DNA from: an uncultured Planctomycetaceae bacterium
Lineage (GTDB): Bacteria; Planctomycetota; Planctomycetia; Planctomycetales; Planctomycetaceae
Length of the DNA: 35,250 nt
Reading direction: 5' to 3'
Assembly (NCBI GenBank): GCA_903858815.1
Contig: CAIOKE010000127.1
Location: 1 to 35,250, forward strand
This document shows, in pieces, positions 7,501 to 14,794 of this stretch. A model generated the notes under the pieces. It was not told the DNA's origin and made no database searches. It saw only the letters and a program-made list of their open reading frames with translations. Position numbers and translations under genes: made by a program. The first letter of the stretch is position 1. The number at the start of each line of letters is the position of its first letter.

Positions 7501-8058
7501 CCGGGAGTGGCTGCGGCGGTCTTTGATCCGGACACTGGAGCGCGTCTGGGGGCCAATCGTGAGGGGCTGCTGAAGATCAAGGGGCCCAACATTATGCTGG
7601 GCTATCTGAATCAGCCGCAGAAGACGGCCGAGCTGATCACGGACGGCTGGTATAACAGCGGTGATATGGCGGTGATAGACGACGACGGCTTTATTCGCAT
7701 TACGGGTCGAATGAGTCGATTTTCGAAGATTGGCGGCGAGATGGTGCCGCACATTCTGGTTGAGCAGGCCATAGCGAAGGTGCTGGAGGAGGATGCGACG
7801 GAAGAGACGGAGATTATGTGTGCCGTCACTTCGGTTGCGGATCCGAAGAAGGGTGAGCGTCTGATTGTGCTGCACAAACCCATGCGGAAGACGGCTCGCG
7901 AAATCACCGACCGACTGCAGGCGGCCGGGCTGCCGAATCTGTTTATACCATCGAACGACGCGTTTATTGAGGTTGACAGGATCCCGCTGCTGGGAACCGG
8001 CAAGCTGGATCTGCGGGGTGTGAAGCAGCTGGCACTGGAAAAGACGGCGGGCAGCTGA
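4492..8058 (+). CDS. MFS transporter / PlsC-type acyltransferase / acyl-activating enzyme fusion (LplT-Aas-like)
   Basis: A three-part protein of up to 1188 residues. Residues about 45-455 are a 12-helix MFS domain like the lysophospholipid flippase LplT (starts with LTAVNDSMFRWLVVP). Residues about 465-650 are a PlsC-type acyltransferase with H487-x4-D492 (NHVTWID) and FAEGS at 559-563 in place of the usual FPEGT. From about 700 on is an AMP-forming ligase: TSGSTGEPKG at 828-837, YGTTE at 966-970, NSGDM, ITGR and the catalytic Lys 1171 in GTGK. This matches E. coli LplT plus Aas fused: import of lysophospholipid, activation of a fatty acid and re-acylation. Known fusions of this order exist in other bacteria. 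The frame opens with TTG inside a REP remnant; TTG 4609 or ATG 4642 may be the true start. A 13-bp gap to the next gene suggests an operon. Confidence 0.9.
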   Translation: MSSASILILSAAGDFIRHPERFRISTETHIASGPAAAPRLLSASFTGYLLMTFLTAVNDSMFRWLVVPVGREEFRRLYGWSAEDSEAFVLSLGLGVFMLPFVVFAPWAGWMADRFSKRTSILWLKVAEVFLVALGAWAIQASSVPLMFLILFLIGVQAAFIGTAKLGIIPEIVRRSDISAANGWSGLATLAGVIIGTVAGYGLADRIQADRTSGLWAAAIALVGTALAGLLGSVMTGRVSAASPQLRFQWNLVSDSWRDIRLIISDRAILRVTLGIVFFWCLAAMAQMSIDVFVRMELADNLVKANPSTFNAALVLGVGAGSLLAGWWSSGRVELGMVPFGTLLMGVACTLLYFTSDAPWMARWLLMVIGLGGGLFNVPLQAWLQERSPHDKLGAILAACQQLTAIGMLFVSGLFWLLRGPLELSASQIFLVSGLSIIPIVVYVVWVLPQATIRFFVWLLSRFVYRVRTYGIENIPESGPALLVANHVTWIDGVLILLASSRPIRMVAYADYVQGRVLSRLARLFGIIPIRSGDGPRALIASLNTASEALLRGELVCIFAEGSITRTGQLMKFERGLLRILKGTNAPVIPVCLDELWGSIFSYDQGKFLWKRPRHWPYPVSILFGRALPEVDDVELVRSAVLELNAQSMLLRKERSMIPALRFIRQCRLSWGRMKAADSGGTKLTGGRLLMGALAFRRLLSGRVLAADRQYVGVLLPPSVGGVLANTALALGGKVSVNLNYTLSDELMNFCLRESGITQVLTSRAFIEKKPVQLNAELIFLEDLKTQITSVDRIVAAIQAKLVPLRMLSRLLGLNRQRSDDPLTVIFTSGSTGEPKGVVLSQNNIGSNLDAVNQLLRLHAGDVLLGVLPFFHSFGYTVTMWLPLCADPAAVYHFNPLDARTVGSLTEKHGCTILAATPTFLRSYLKRCTVEEMKTMNLVIVGAEKMPDDLRDAFRDKFGFEPIEGYGTTEMSPVASFNIPASRMGRDADPTSGLRHGTVGRAIPGVAAAVFDPDTGARLGANREGLLKIKGPNIMLGYLNQPQKTAELITDGWYNSGDMAVIDDDGFIRITGRMSRFSKIGGEMVPHILVEQAIAKVLEEDATEETEIMCAVTSVADPKKGERLIVLHKPMRKTAREITDRLQAAGLPNLFIPSNDAFIEVDRIPLLGTGKLDLRGVKQLALEKTAGS

Positions 8059-8071
8059 AGGCGGCACACAG

Positions 8072-9295
8072 ATGAAGTTTGCACTGGTGATACCGGATGG
8101 TGTGGCGGATGAGCCCCAGCCTGAGCTGGGTGGTCGGACACCGCTGCAGGCTGCGTGGATTCCTCATATGCACGCCGTGGCCTGTGAGGGTCAGGTTGGT
8201 CGGACCAACAATGTGCCATTGAGTCTGCCATCCGGCAGTGATGTGGGCACGATGAGTCTGTTTGGTTACAGCCCGCTGCAGTTTCACACCGGGCGAGCGC
8301 CGCTGGAGGCAGCGGCTCAGGGGATCGAGCTGCAGCCGGGAGACTGGGCAGTACGCTGCAATCTGGTGACGATTGCTGACGGTCGGATGGCCAGTTTCAC
8401 GGCTGGTCAGTATCCGAGTGAGGCGGGTGTCGAGTTGCTGCAGCTGCTGCAGAAGTCGCGCTGTGGTGATTCGCACTGGAAGTACTTTGCGGGGGTCAGT
8501 TATCGGAACCTGCTGATTTACCGAGCGCGGGAAGCGGCGGCGCCATTTTCCCGAGAGACGTTCAGTACGCCTCCGCATGACATTACGGACCAGCTGGTGC
8601 AGTCTTATCTGCCGACGGGGCCGGGTGCGGACCAGTTGTGTGCGTTAATGGACGAGAGTCGGGAGATTTTTGCGGGTGCGGAGGTGAATCAGCGTCGGCT
8701 GGCTGCCGGCTTCCCCGCAGCGACTCAAACGTGGCTCTGGGGACTGGGTCAGCGCCCTGCTCTGCAGCCGTTTGAGCAGCGGTTTGGGGTGCGAGGTGCG
8801 GTGATTACGGCGGTGGACCTGCTGCGTGGGATCGGGCGGCTGCTGGGCTGGCAGGTGTTGCAGGTGCCTGGTGCGACCGGATATCTGGATACGGATTACG
8901 GGGCTAAGGGGCGGGCTGCGATAGCGGCCCTGCAGCGGCCGGATGTGGATTTTGTGGTGGTGCATGTGGAGGCGACTGACGAGGCTTCGCACGAGGGCAG
9001 TGTGGAGGAGAAGGTGCGGGCGGTGGAGCGGATTGACGAGCAGATCGTGGGTCCACTGCATGGGTGGTTGAAGAGTCAGGGTGAGTATCGTTTGCTGGTG
9101 TGTCCGGACCATCCGACATTTCTGCGTACGAGGACTCACAGTCACGGGGACTGTCCGTTTGCGGTCTGCGGGACAGGTATCCAGTCATCGGGTTGTGTGG
9201 AGTACAGTGAAAAGACGGCGGCGAGTTCGGTGCTGGCATTTCCTGAGGGCTGGGACCTAATGGGGTATTTCCTCGGGCGTCCGGGGGGTGGCTAA
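8072..9295 (+). CDS. apgM: 2,3-bisphosphoglycerate-independent phosphoglycerate mutase, archaeal type
   Basis: Interconverts 3- and 2-phosphoglycerate in glycolysis and gluconeogenesis. The 407-residue protein belongs to the alkaline-phosphatase superfamily branch typified by archaeal ApgM. The start MKFALVIPDGVADEP carries metal ligand D9. The GSDVGTMSLFGYSP block places the likely phospho-acceptor serine at S56. HTGRAPLEAAAQGI follows, as in the family. Later metal-binding segments are VVHVEATDEASHEG and CPDHPTFLRTRTHSHGD. Length agrees with the family (about 400). It starts 13 bp after the stop of the acyltransferase fusion, so it is probably in the same transcript, although the functions are unrelated. 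Confidence 0.9.
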   Translation: MKFALVIPDGVADEPQPELGGRTPLQAAWIPHMHAVACEGQVGRTNNVPLSLPSGSDVGTMSLFGYSPLQFHTGRAPLEAAAQGIELQPGDWAVRCNLVTIADGRMASFTAGQYPSEAGVELLQLLQKSRCGDSHWKYFAGVSYRNLLIYRAREAAAPFSRETFSTPPHDITDQLVQSYLPTGPGADQLCALMDESREIFAGAEVNQRRLAAGFPAATQTWLWGLGQRPALQPFEQRFGVRGAVITAVDLLRGIGRLLGWQVLQVPGATGYLDTDYGAKGRAAIAALQRPDVDFVVVHVEATDEASHEGSVEEKVRAVERIDEQIVGPLHGWLKSQGEYRLLVCPDHPTFLRTRTHSHGDCPFAVCGTGIQSSGCVEYSEKTAASSVLAFPEGWDLMGYFLGRPGGG

Positions 9296-9384
9296 GGATT
9301 TTTCGGGTTTTTCCGGCTGGGCCTGCTGTAAGGATCAGGGAGGCCTGGGGCGGGTGTACGAGGAGAATTGGGGCTCAGGACCGT

Positions 9385-9402
9385 CGGTTTTCATGAAAAC
9401 CG
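9385..9402. promoter_or_regulatory. Perfect 18-bp palindrome
   Basis: CGGTTTTCATGAAAACCG is identical to its reverse complement. There is no T-run after it, so it is a poor terminator. Symmetry of this kind suits a dimeric DNA-binding regulator, placed 90 bp after apgM and about 290 bp before the next gene. Function is inferred only. Confidence 0.45.
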
Positions 9403-9503
9403 GGGTCTGAATCGGCAGTTCCTGGCCAAAAGTGTTGATTTGTGGCACTTCTGAGGTTCTGATTCTGGACGTGAACCAGGTAAACTGTCATGTTGAGCAG
9501 ATT

Positions 9504-9540
9504 CTGATCGGTTTTTGGGGTCCTGAGGGACCGATTCAGG
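9504..9540. promoter_or_regulatory. Two-tier inverted repeat
   Basis: The outer arms CTGATCGGT (9504-9512) and ACCGATTCAG (9530-9539) pair with one bulged base. Inside, GGTCC and GGACC flank TGAG. No poly-T tract follows on either strand. It could be a leader structure or regulator site for the following gene. Confidence 0.35.
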
Positions 9541-9691
9541 GTCGGAGAGAGTGTGTTTCTGGATCAGTGTACTGAATTCGTGGTGCTGAAGTCGTTGAGT
9601 AGCGTCTGAAGAATGAAACAGCGTTCTGATTGCGCGCGAGGCTGCGTTCGATTGGAAAAGCGATAGAAATTTTCCCGATCTGGTGAGTCTT

Positions 9692-11095
9692 ATGCCTGTT
9701 GTTGACCGCAACACCCGGGGATCTGGCTGCAGAAAGTCCGGGTACTGGGTTTTTGCCTTGTGCTTTGGTCTTGCGGGTTTGCTTGACGTAGCTGTTCGTG
9801 CGCAGGACGCAGCTCCTGCAGCACCGGCTCAGGATCCGCCCGCGGCTGCGGCCCCGGCTGCGGCCCCGGCCGTGCCTGCTGCGGCACCAGTGCCAGTGGA
9901 TGCCTGTCAGCAGCGAATTCTGCAGCAGCAGCAACAGGCGCGTGCCGTACAGAACCTGCGTGAACCGATCGCGGTGATGGACAAGAACGAAGCAGCCAAA
10001 CTGCGACGTGACTACACGAAGCTGCTGGCGGACGGTTACACCAGCGAGTCTGACAGCAAGAAGGTTAAAGATTATCTGCAGTTCATGCTGATGCGGGTCA
10101 CGGATCCTGAATTCTCGGGGACTCCTTCCAACCTGCAGAATCTGTTGAAGGACGTAGAGTCGGACCTGCAGCGTGCTGGCGACAGCATTGGCAATCCCGC
10201 CACCCAGCAGAATGCTCGAAAGAAGTACTGTGCGGATGTTCTGGCGACGGCGAAGCAGCTGTTAAGCAACAGTTTTGATTCGCGGGTCACGGCAATTTCC
10301 GTGATGAAGCATCTGCACGAAATCAAGTCTGTATCGGGCGGCGTGGCGGCTCGGATTCATGCTGAGGCGTTGTCGACATTGCTGTCGGTTCTGGATTCTG
10401 CCGAGCAGCCTGATGCGGTGAAGGTGTTTGCCGCCGACGCGATTCGGAATGTGCTGCGTAACTGTGATGTGCTGGAAACGGATCAGTTCCGAATTGTGGA
10501 CAGCATTGGTGGTCAGTTGGCCGAGCGTTGCAGTGAGAGTGCTTATCAGCAGACGTTGCTGGAGGCGTTATTTGAAATCCGTCGGCCGCGCAGGACGGTA
10601 GGGTCCAGTGATCCGACGGTGATGAAGATCTTTGCTGCGGTGATGGATGACCGTCAGCGTCCGATTGAGGTGCGTTGTCTGGCGGCGATGGGGATTGGTC
10701 GCGGTGCCTACGACGGTCAGATGCGTCTGGATCCGCTGGCATGGAAGATTGCTCAGCTGGCAGGTGAAGCTGCGGTTGAGTTCAATCGTACTCCCGGCGA
10801 TTCTCGCTGGCCGGCCTGCGGCGCATCTTTGGTGTTTGCCTATCGGCATGTATCGGCTGAAGAGGCCACTGCTCCTCCGGCTGACAGGAAGGGCCTGCTG
10901 AACCGTTCGGGTGGTGCAGCTCCGTCCAAAGTCATCTCGGAATCTGCGGCGCTTGTGAAAATTGTTGGTCTGGGTCTGCTGAAGAACGGCGACCCATTGA
11001 CTCGCGAGGAAGTCCTGCCGCTGGCTGAGTGGTTGAAGGCGAATCAGCCGACCGATCTGAAGTGGGACGACCGGATGCCGGCGCTGACTCCGTGA
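9692..11095 (+). CDS. Exported alpha-helical protein with Ala/Pro-rich linker, unknown function
   Basis: A 467-residue protein. Residues about 16-38 (SGYWVFALCFGLAGLLDVAV then RAQDAA) form a signal peptide, so the protein is exported. Residues 39-66 are almost only Ala and Pro, with some Gln, Asp and Val, forming a flexible linker. The rest is Leu/Ala-rich helix, probably helical repeats of HEAT type, for example ALSTLLSVLDSA, VKVFAADAIRNVL and LAAMGIGRGAYDG. Such proteins are common in Planctomycetota and usually act as scaffolds; no catalytic motif was seen. The ATG at 9692 has GGTGAG 4 bases upstream; the GTG at 9683 overlaps that site and is less likely. A terminator-like hairpin lies about 100 bp downstream. 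Confidence 0.75.
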   Translation: MPVVDRNTRGSGCRKSGYWVFALCFGLAGLLDVAVRAQDAAPAAPAQDPPAAAAPAAAPAVPAAAPVPVDACQQRILQQQQQARAVQNLREPIAVMDKNEAAKLRRDYTKLLADGYTSESDSKKVKDYLQFMLMRVTDPEFSGTPSNLQNLLKDVESDLQRAGDSIGNPATQQNARKKYCADVLATAKQLLSNSFDSRVTAISVMKHLHEIKSVSGGVAARIHAEALSTLLSVLDSAEQPDAVKVFAADAIRNVLRNCDVLETDQFRIVDSIGGQLAERCSESAYQQTLLEALFEIRRPRRTVGSSDPTVMKIFAAVMDDRQRPIEVRCLAAMGIGRGAYDGQMRLDPLAWKIAQLAGEAAVEFNRTPGDSRWPACGASLVFAYRHVSAEEATAPPADRKGLLNRSGGAAPSKVISESAALVKIVGLGLLKNGDPLTREEVLPLAEWLKANQPTDLKWDDRMPALTP

Positions 11096-11110
11096 TAGCG
11101 GGACTGTGCT

Positions 11111-11155
11111 GACGGCAGGGGGAAAGACGGCAGAGAGAAAGACGGCAGAAAGAAA
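11111..11155. repeat. Three tandem 15-bp repeats
   Basis: GACGGCAGGGGGAAA, GACGGCAGAGAGAAA and GACGGCAGAAAGAAA stand head to tail with changes only in positions 9 and 11. Intergenic, just after the stop of the preceding gene. Confidence 0.8.
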
Positions 11156-11196
11156 AAGGGTAGTCTCGGCTTCAGCGTGACATTGCAGCATGGACG

Positions 11197-11226
11197 GTTG
11201 CCCTTCAGGGCGGCGGGACCTTTTTT
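11197..11226 (+). terminator. Possible Rho-independent terminator
   Basis: GTTGCCC and GGGCGGC pair over seven positions with two G-T pairs around the loop TTCA, and a run of six T follows after another six bases. It lies about 100 bp after the stop at 11095. The gap between stem and T-run makes it imperfect. Confidence 0.4.
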
Positions 11227-12041
11227 GAGTAGAGCCCAGTTGCGGCCGATTCCTTTTGCGTGAGTTATCGGGCATTCGCAAGACGTCGCAGAGTGCGGGT
11301 TTGAGGCCATCGCTGACCTTACCCGCTCAATGCGGGGTTTGTGCACTGTGAGGACTGACCACAGACCATGGCTGCGCCCTGGGACCACCGAGCACCAGCT
11401 CGGAGACATTGCTCACGCACCCATTTTGTTCCGTCGGCATCGGCACGCGGCAAGGCTGAGCTTGTGCAACTGTGAGTGGGTTTGTGTGGGCTTAAGGACG
11501 GCCGGGCAGGAAAGACTCGAGGCACAAAACCCTTAGTCCTGGCTTTATCCCAGGCACGAAATTCTCGTCACCCTTGCAATCCGCAGTGTTTTTCAGGAGA
11601 CGGGGCCGAGCAGGAATGCTCGGGCTACCTTTTGTCCTCAGCGCCAGGAATGCTCGGGCAACGTCTTTGGGCAGAGCACTGACCGTGGACTACCGGTTCG
11701 GCAAGCTGAGCGTTCGACGTGATCTCTATGACGGCCCGGTGGTCGCGCTACGATGGTCAGTGAGCAGCATATCCGTGAGGAATGTGGACCACGGGCTGAA
11801 TCGACGACGTCAGCATCGGTTCGTTGTCTCTTCATCGCGAGCATCTCAACTCCCTCATCTATGCCACCACCGGCGTAAGGGCATCCGTCGATGTGTCGGT
11901 GAAGAGTAACGGTCGTTGCTGCCCGTTTTTATCGTCGATCCCGGGATTCCTGAACTTCCAGATCACTGGACAGGACTCTTCTGAAACACTTCAACGGAGA
12001 GTTCTGCAGTCAACTTTCATTCCAGCACTCAGCTTTTTGAA
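11227..12041. other. Gene-free, repeat-rich stretch
   Basis: No frame here resembles a protein. The left part has a worn copy of the long module seen at 1773 and 34709 (GACCACCGAGCACCAGCTCG near 11390) and a diverged REP near 11502. The middle is a composite REP (11525-11662). From 11700 to 12040 nothing was recognised. It looks like a decayed region preceding the toxin-antitoxin remnant. Confidence 0.5.
11525..11662. repeat. Composite REP repeat, copy 2
   Basis: Order as at 27730-27872: a diverged GGCTTTATCCCAGGCACGA hairpin, TTCTCGTCACCCTTG, a T-rich stretch, the GTAG-type core at 11604-11628 with CCGAGCA/TGCTCGG stem, TTTTGTCCTCAGCG, and a half element CAGGAATGCTCGGGCAAC at 11645-11662. 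Confidence 0.75.
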
Positions 12042-12068
12042 TTGACTGTATATCGTATCCGATATGTA
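12042..12068 (+). promoter_or_regulatory. Promoter-like sequence with overlapping operator dyad of the toxin-antitoxin locus
   Basis: TTGACT at 12042-12047 and TATGTA at 12063-12068 resemble -35 and -10 boxes with a short 15-base spacer. Between them and overlapping the -10 is the dyad ATATCG-TATC-CGATAT (12050-12065), perfect over its arms. A dyad over the promoter is the usual autoregulatory arrangement of HigBA/RelBE loci. The pairing with the nearby HTH protein is inferred. Confidence 0.5.
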
Positions 12069-12091
12069 TTGGGGGAGCGAGGAGGGGGCGT

Positions 12092-12347
12092 ATGTCGAAA
12101 ACGCAACCAGGTGAACAGGAAGCCGAGGCATTGCCGGATGTCGGGGTGCGATGCGGCTGATAGCGGGTTCGCGACGCGGAGCACAGCTGGAGAATCGTGT
12201 ATCGCATCGATACAGATGCCATCCTGATTGGATGTCTATAGCAGGAAGACTCGGAAGATCCCGGTCGAGGTCATTGAGCGGTGCAGGAAGCGGCTCAGGC
12301 AATACGATGCGGTTGGCAGGGCGGCGCGAAGGCAAACTGGAAAGTGA
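12092..12347 (+). pseudogene. Broken RelE/ParE (HigB-like) toxin gene
   Basis: Read in the frame of ATG 12092, which has a strong AGGAGG six bases upstream, the product runs ALPDVGVRCG, two stop codons, RVRDAEHSWRIVYRIDTDAI, then a third stop. A one-base shift there continues SRKTRKIPVEVIERCRKRLR and QYDAVGR to a stop at 12347. These blocks match phage-Gp49/HigB-like toxins of the RelE/ParE superfamily, where WRIVYRID and KKT-x-KTP-x-x-VI-x-x-CRxRL are typical. The usual 30-40 N-terminal residues are missing. Intact members are ribosome-dependent mRNA endonucleases; this one cannot make a full protein. The coding remnant ends 10 bp before the antitoxin start, as in a normal toxin-first operon. 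Confidence 0.75.
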
Positions 12348-12357
12348 GGACAGACTG

Positions 12358-12705
12358 ATGGATGCTGCGAAACGGAAAGTGATTGAAGCCGCGGGCTGGA
12401 AGGCTGGAGATGCGGCTGATTTTCCGGAGATGAGCGACGAGGAGCGTCAGTTGCTGGACACTCGTGTCAAGCTGGCTTTGGCGATTCGACAACAGCGTGA
12501 AGCTCTTCATCTTTCGCAAAAGCAACCGGGAGCCTTGCTGAAAACAAGCCAACCTCGGGTAGCGAAGATTGAAAGAGCGGCGTCCGACGTTTCGATGGAT
12601 CAGCTCATTCGCGCGTTTACAGCGGCGGGGGGGAAGATTGTGGTGAAAACCACGAAGCCGAAGACAAAAAAGCTCGGACAACATCCGGACCGATGGAAAC
12701 GCTGA
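12358..12705 (+). CDS. HigA-like XRE family antitoxin / transcriptional regulator
   Basis: A 115-residue protein starting MDAAKRKVIEAAGWKAGDAA, a characteristic start of HigA-type antitoxins encoded after HigB-like toxins. The HTH is at about residues 51-75 (LSQKQPGALLKTSQPRVAKI), followed by the dimerisation helix DVSMDQLIRAFTAAGGKIVV and a Lys-rich tail. GAGGA lies seven bases before the ATG at 12358. In family members it neutralises the toxin and represses the operon by binding a palindrome, here possibly 12050-12065. The gene is intact although its toxin partner is disrupted. Gln-Pro at residues 56-57 (SQKQPGALL), where homologues usually have SQKELA-like residues, is unusual and could weaken DNA binding. 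Confidence 0.85.
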   Translation: MDAAKRKVIEAAGWKAGDAADFPEMSDEERQLLDTRVKLALAIRQQREALHLSQKQPGALLKTSQPRVAKIERAASDVSMDQLIRAFTAAGGKIVVKTTKPKTKKLGQHPDRWKR

Positions 12706-12829
12706 TTCTTGAAATGGCAATTTTGAAGTAGCAGTTCAGCGTGACGAGGGCCAATCCGCCCGTCTCGAATCGATTCAACATTGAAGCAGCGTTTACCGAA
12801 CGGCGACGGTAGTGAAGCGGGCTTTCCTG

Positions 12830-13575
12830 TCAGCGGATCGTGAGAACAGTGCCTTCGTTGCCGCCAATTTCAGGCCTCTTCACCAGAATCACGTGGGTGA
12901 CTTCTGGAGTCGGCAACTTCTGAGGTATTTGCAGCAGTGCAACTTTCGCCACATTGAACGTTTTGAATCCATAGACTTTTCTCATCGTCAATTTCGCCTT
13001 GCCATTCATTCCCTCTATAGAGCCTGCCGAAAACTCCCCACGCGCCCGGAACCAATTCAGCAAAAGTGGCTTGTGACTTCGCAGCATTTTGGCCACTGAC
13101 ATCAACGTTGGAAGTCGCGCACGCATGGTGCGATCTGTCCACTCATCGAGGAACGATTATGCCCACCCCGGAAAGCTGTATTCCCGGAAGCGCCGTAAGT
13201 CTTCCGGACATTGAACACTGCGGAAGACTGTTTGCCATGATGTGTGAAATACAACCGCCGTTTCTGATCAAGTCAGCCGCCGGCCCTACTCCGCCAGAAA
13301 ACCAGCGGTATGTCAGTGTGGTGTGATGCTTGCCATCGCTCCACGTCGACAAAGAACACGGCACTTTGCCACAACGGCAGGAACTCGAATTGCCGAGCCT
13401 TCGGAAGAGGGTCAAACACGGGTCCTTTCCGGCCGCAGTCCAAACACGTTGAGCAGCAACTCTCTCGAGGACTCAGGTGGACATGAAGAGACCTGCAATC
13501 TTCGCACATCGTCACGTTTTCGTACACAGAATCCTTGTATTTCCGGACCTTATTCAGGATCGTTTGCAGCAGCAT
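12830..13575 (-). pseudogene. ISL3-family transposase remnant
   Basis: Three pieces of an ISL3-type transposase on the minus strand. From 13575 the frame MLLQTILNKVRKYKDSVYEN..., with CSTCLDCGRKGPVFDPLP and FEFLPLWQSAVFFV, is the zinc-finger N-terminus. The homology then jumps frame (WSDGKHHTTLTYRWF, in the frame that is open from 13415). The C-terminal piece from 13126 to 12830 has MLRSHKPLLLNWFRARGEFS, AGSIEGMNGKAKLTMRKVYG and FKT, the end of the DDE domain with its Glu. Most of the catalytic core is deleted, so about 245 of the expected 400 or more residues remain. No terminal inverted repeats were found. The element is dead and marks this as an old insertion region. Confidence 0.75.
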
Positions 13576-13827
13576 CTCGCGGACTCTCAGTCAGGGGCTT
13601 GCGCTGGCAACCGGATCATGACAGGCCCGCCAGATGTTTTTCTTCACGGGACTGCGGGTGTCCAGTTTTCTGGCGCCCTGTTTTCTGAACCCGAGCGGAG
13701 CTTTTAAGTCACACGTTCTACTCACAGATTCGGGTGAGGAACCTACGCTGATGGCACACGTCGAACGGCTGAGTCGTGGTGAATCGCAGCAGGTCTGCAC
13801 CCTGTTCGTTCCTGAGGAAAATGCTGG

Positions 13828-14187
13828 ATGTCCAAAGATCACATGAGAATTGCCGGGTTTGCATGTTTAGTTCTGGCCGTCGTGTTCCTCTTCGTCGCCT
13901 GGGAACGATACTCAAGCCACGTTAATGCGGTTGAAACGGCAAATCGCATGTTGAATAACTCGCCAATGGGCCCGGTAATGCGTGTGTTCAGGGAACGGCT
14001 CACTGGTCAGGCCGATATTGAGCCAGGCGTGCCGGTGTTAACAACCTATTCGGTGTTTTTTTCCGTGATCTCTGGAATCTCCGGTGCAGTTCTTCTTGTG
14101 GCGTCCGCCAGGAACAAGCAAGTCAAACACAGGCAGCCAGCGATGAAAGTCGTGTTGAACGCTGGCGGCAAGTCTGGCGATTCCTGA
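13828..14187 (+). CDS. Small two-helix membrane protein, unknown function
   Basis: A 119-residue protein with two hydrophobic segments: about residues 8-24 (IAGFACLVLAVVFLFVA) and 74-92 (YSVFFSVISGISGAVLLVA). The 50-residue loop between them holds a hydrophilic stretch with NRMLNNSPMGPVMRVFRERL. The C-terminus is short and basic. GAGGA stands nine bases before the ATG at 13828. Codon use looks like that of neighbouring genes. No family was recognised. It stands alone between the transposase remnant and a repeat region. Confidence 0.6.
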   Translation: MSKDHMRIAGFACLVLAVVFLFVAWERYSSHVNAVETANRMLNNSPMGPVMRVFRERLTGQADIEPGVPVLTTYSVFFSVISGISGAVLLVASARNKQVKHRQPAMKVVLNAGGKSGDS

Positions 14188-14719
14188 AATTCACGACGCG
14201 AGGCTGACACAAGCTACAGCTGAACGTCAGCCATTCGTTCGAGGCTCGGCGATCGTTCACTGAAAAGTGTCCCTGCCTTCCGGAGGCAACAGGTGGCGAA
14301 AACCAGCATTGGCTGCGTTGCCGAAGTCATCCGTGCGTTTGAGGCACGGCAGAATCTCCGCGATGCTCGCAGGAGTGTTGGCCAGTCATGCGTGCGGTGA
14401 TCCGTGTTATAAGTCTCGTCGCAAGTGCATGAACGCGGGGGGGCAGGAATTCCGACGGAAACGATCAACTGTTTTTCTCTGGGTGCACCGAGCGCCAGTT
14501 CTGTGTGTGGGGGCATCAATCATTCTGCGATTCTGCGGTGGGCTTACCCAGCCGAGGGAACTTCGCGCGGGCGGAGAAGTGAGAAGTGAGAAGTGAGAAG
14601 TGAGAAGTGAGAAGTGAGAAGACGGTTGGCCTTTGACTCCCCCGGCGACATCCGATGCGTAGAGGGCATCGACGCGTGGACGCCGCAACCAGACTACTTG
14701 TTATTTTCAGGCCGGGTGC
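14188..14719. other. Gene-free stretch with repeats
   Basis: No protein-like frame. Around 14480 there are traces of the long dispersed module (GGTGCACCGAGCGCCAGTTC), and 14574-14621 is a heptamer array. The rest is not recognised. Confidence 0.5.
14574..14621. repeat. Heptanucleotide tandem repeat (GAGAAGT)6
   Basis: Six perfect GAGAAGT units plus six bases of a seventh. Intergenic. The perfect copies suggest recent slippage, so copy number may vary between strains. Confidence 0.95.
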
Positions 14720-14752
14720 AAAAAAGAGCCGCTCGACTTGCGGTCGAGCGGC
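14720..14752 (-). terminator. Rho-independent terminator of the coiled-coil protein gene
   Basis: GCCGCTCGAC (14728-14737) and GTCGAGCGGC (14743-14752) form a perfect 10-bp stem with a five-base loop. On the minus strand the stem is followed within three bases by a run of six T (AAAAAA at 14720-14725 on the plus strand). It begins 42 bp past the stop at 14795. Confidence 0.9.
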
Positions 14753-14794
14753 TTTGGTTCGGCGTCTTTGAGCGGCTTCGGGGGAAGTCTTTGG

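Larger units (their letters stand above)
9296..9691. other. Intergenic region with two dyads
   Basis: A 396-bp gap without a protein-like frame. It contains a perfect 18-bp palindrome (9385-9402) and a two-tier inverted repeat (9504-9540), and presumably the promoter of the next gene, though no convincing -35/-10 pair was picked out. Confidence 0.5.

Noticed and set aside
7201-8067. 288-codon minus-strand frame
   Set aside because: Antisense to the AMP-ligase domain, which has clear catalytic motifs; the antisense product is Arg/His-rich with no motif.
13591-13842. 83-codon minus-strand frame upstream of the transposase remnant
   Set aside because: No similarity to transposases or other families recognised, and no ribosome site; left unannotated.
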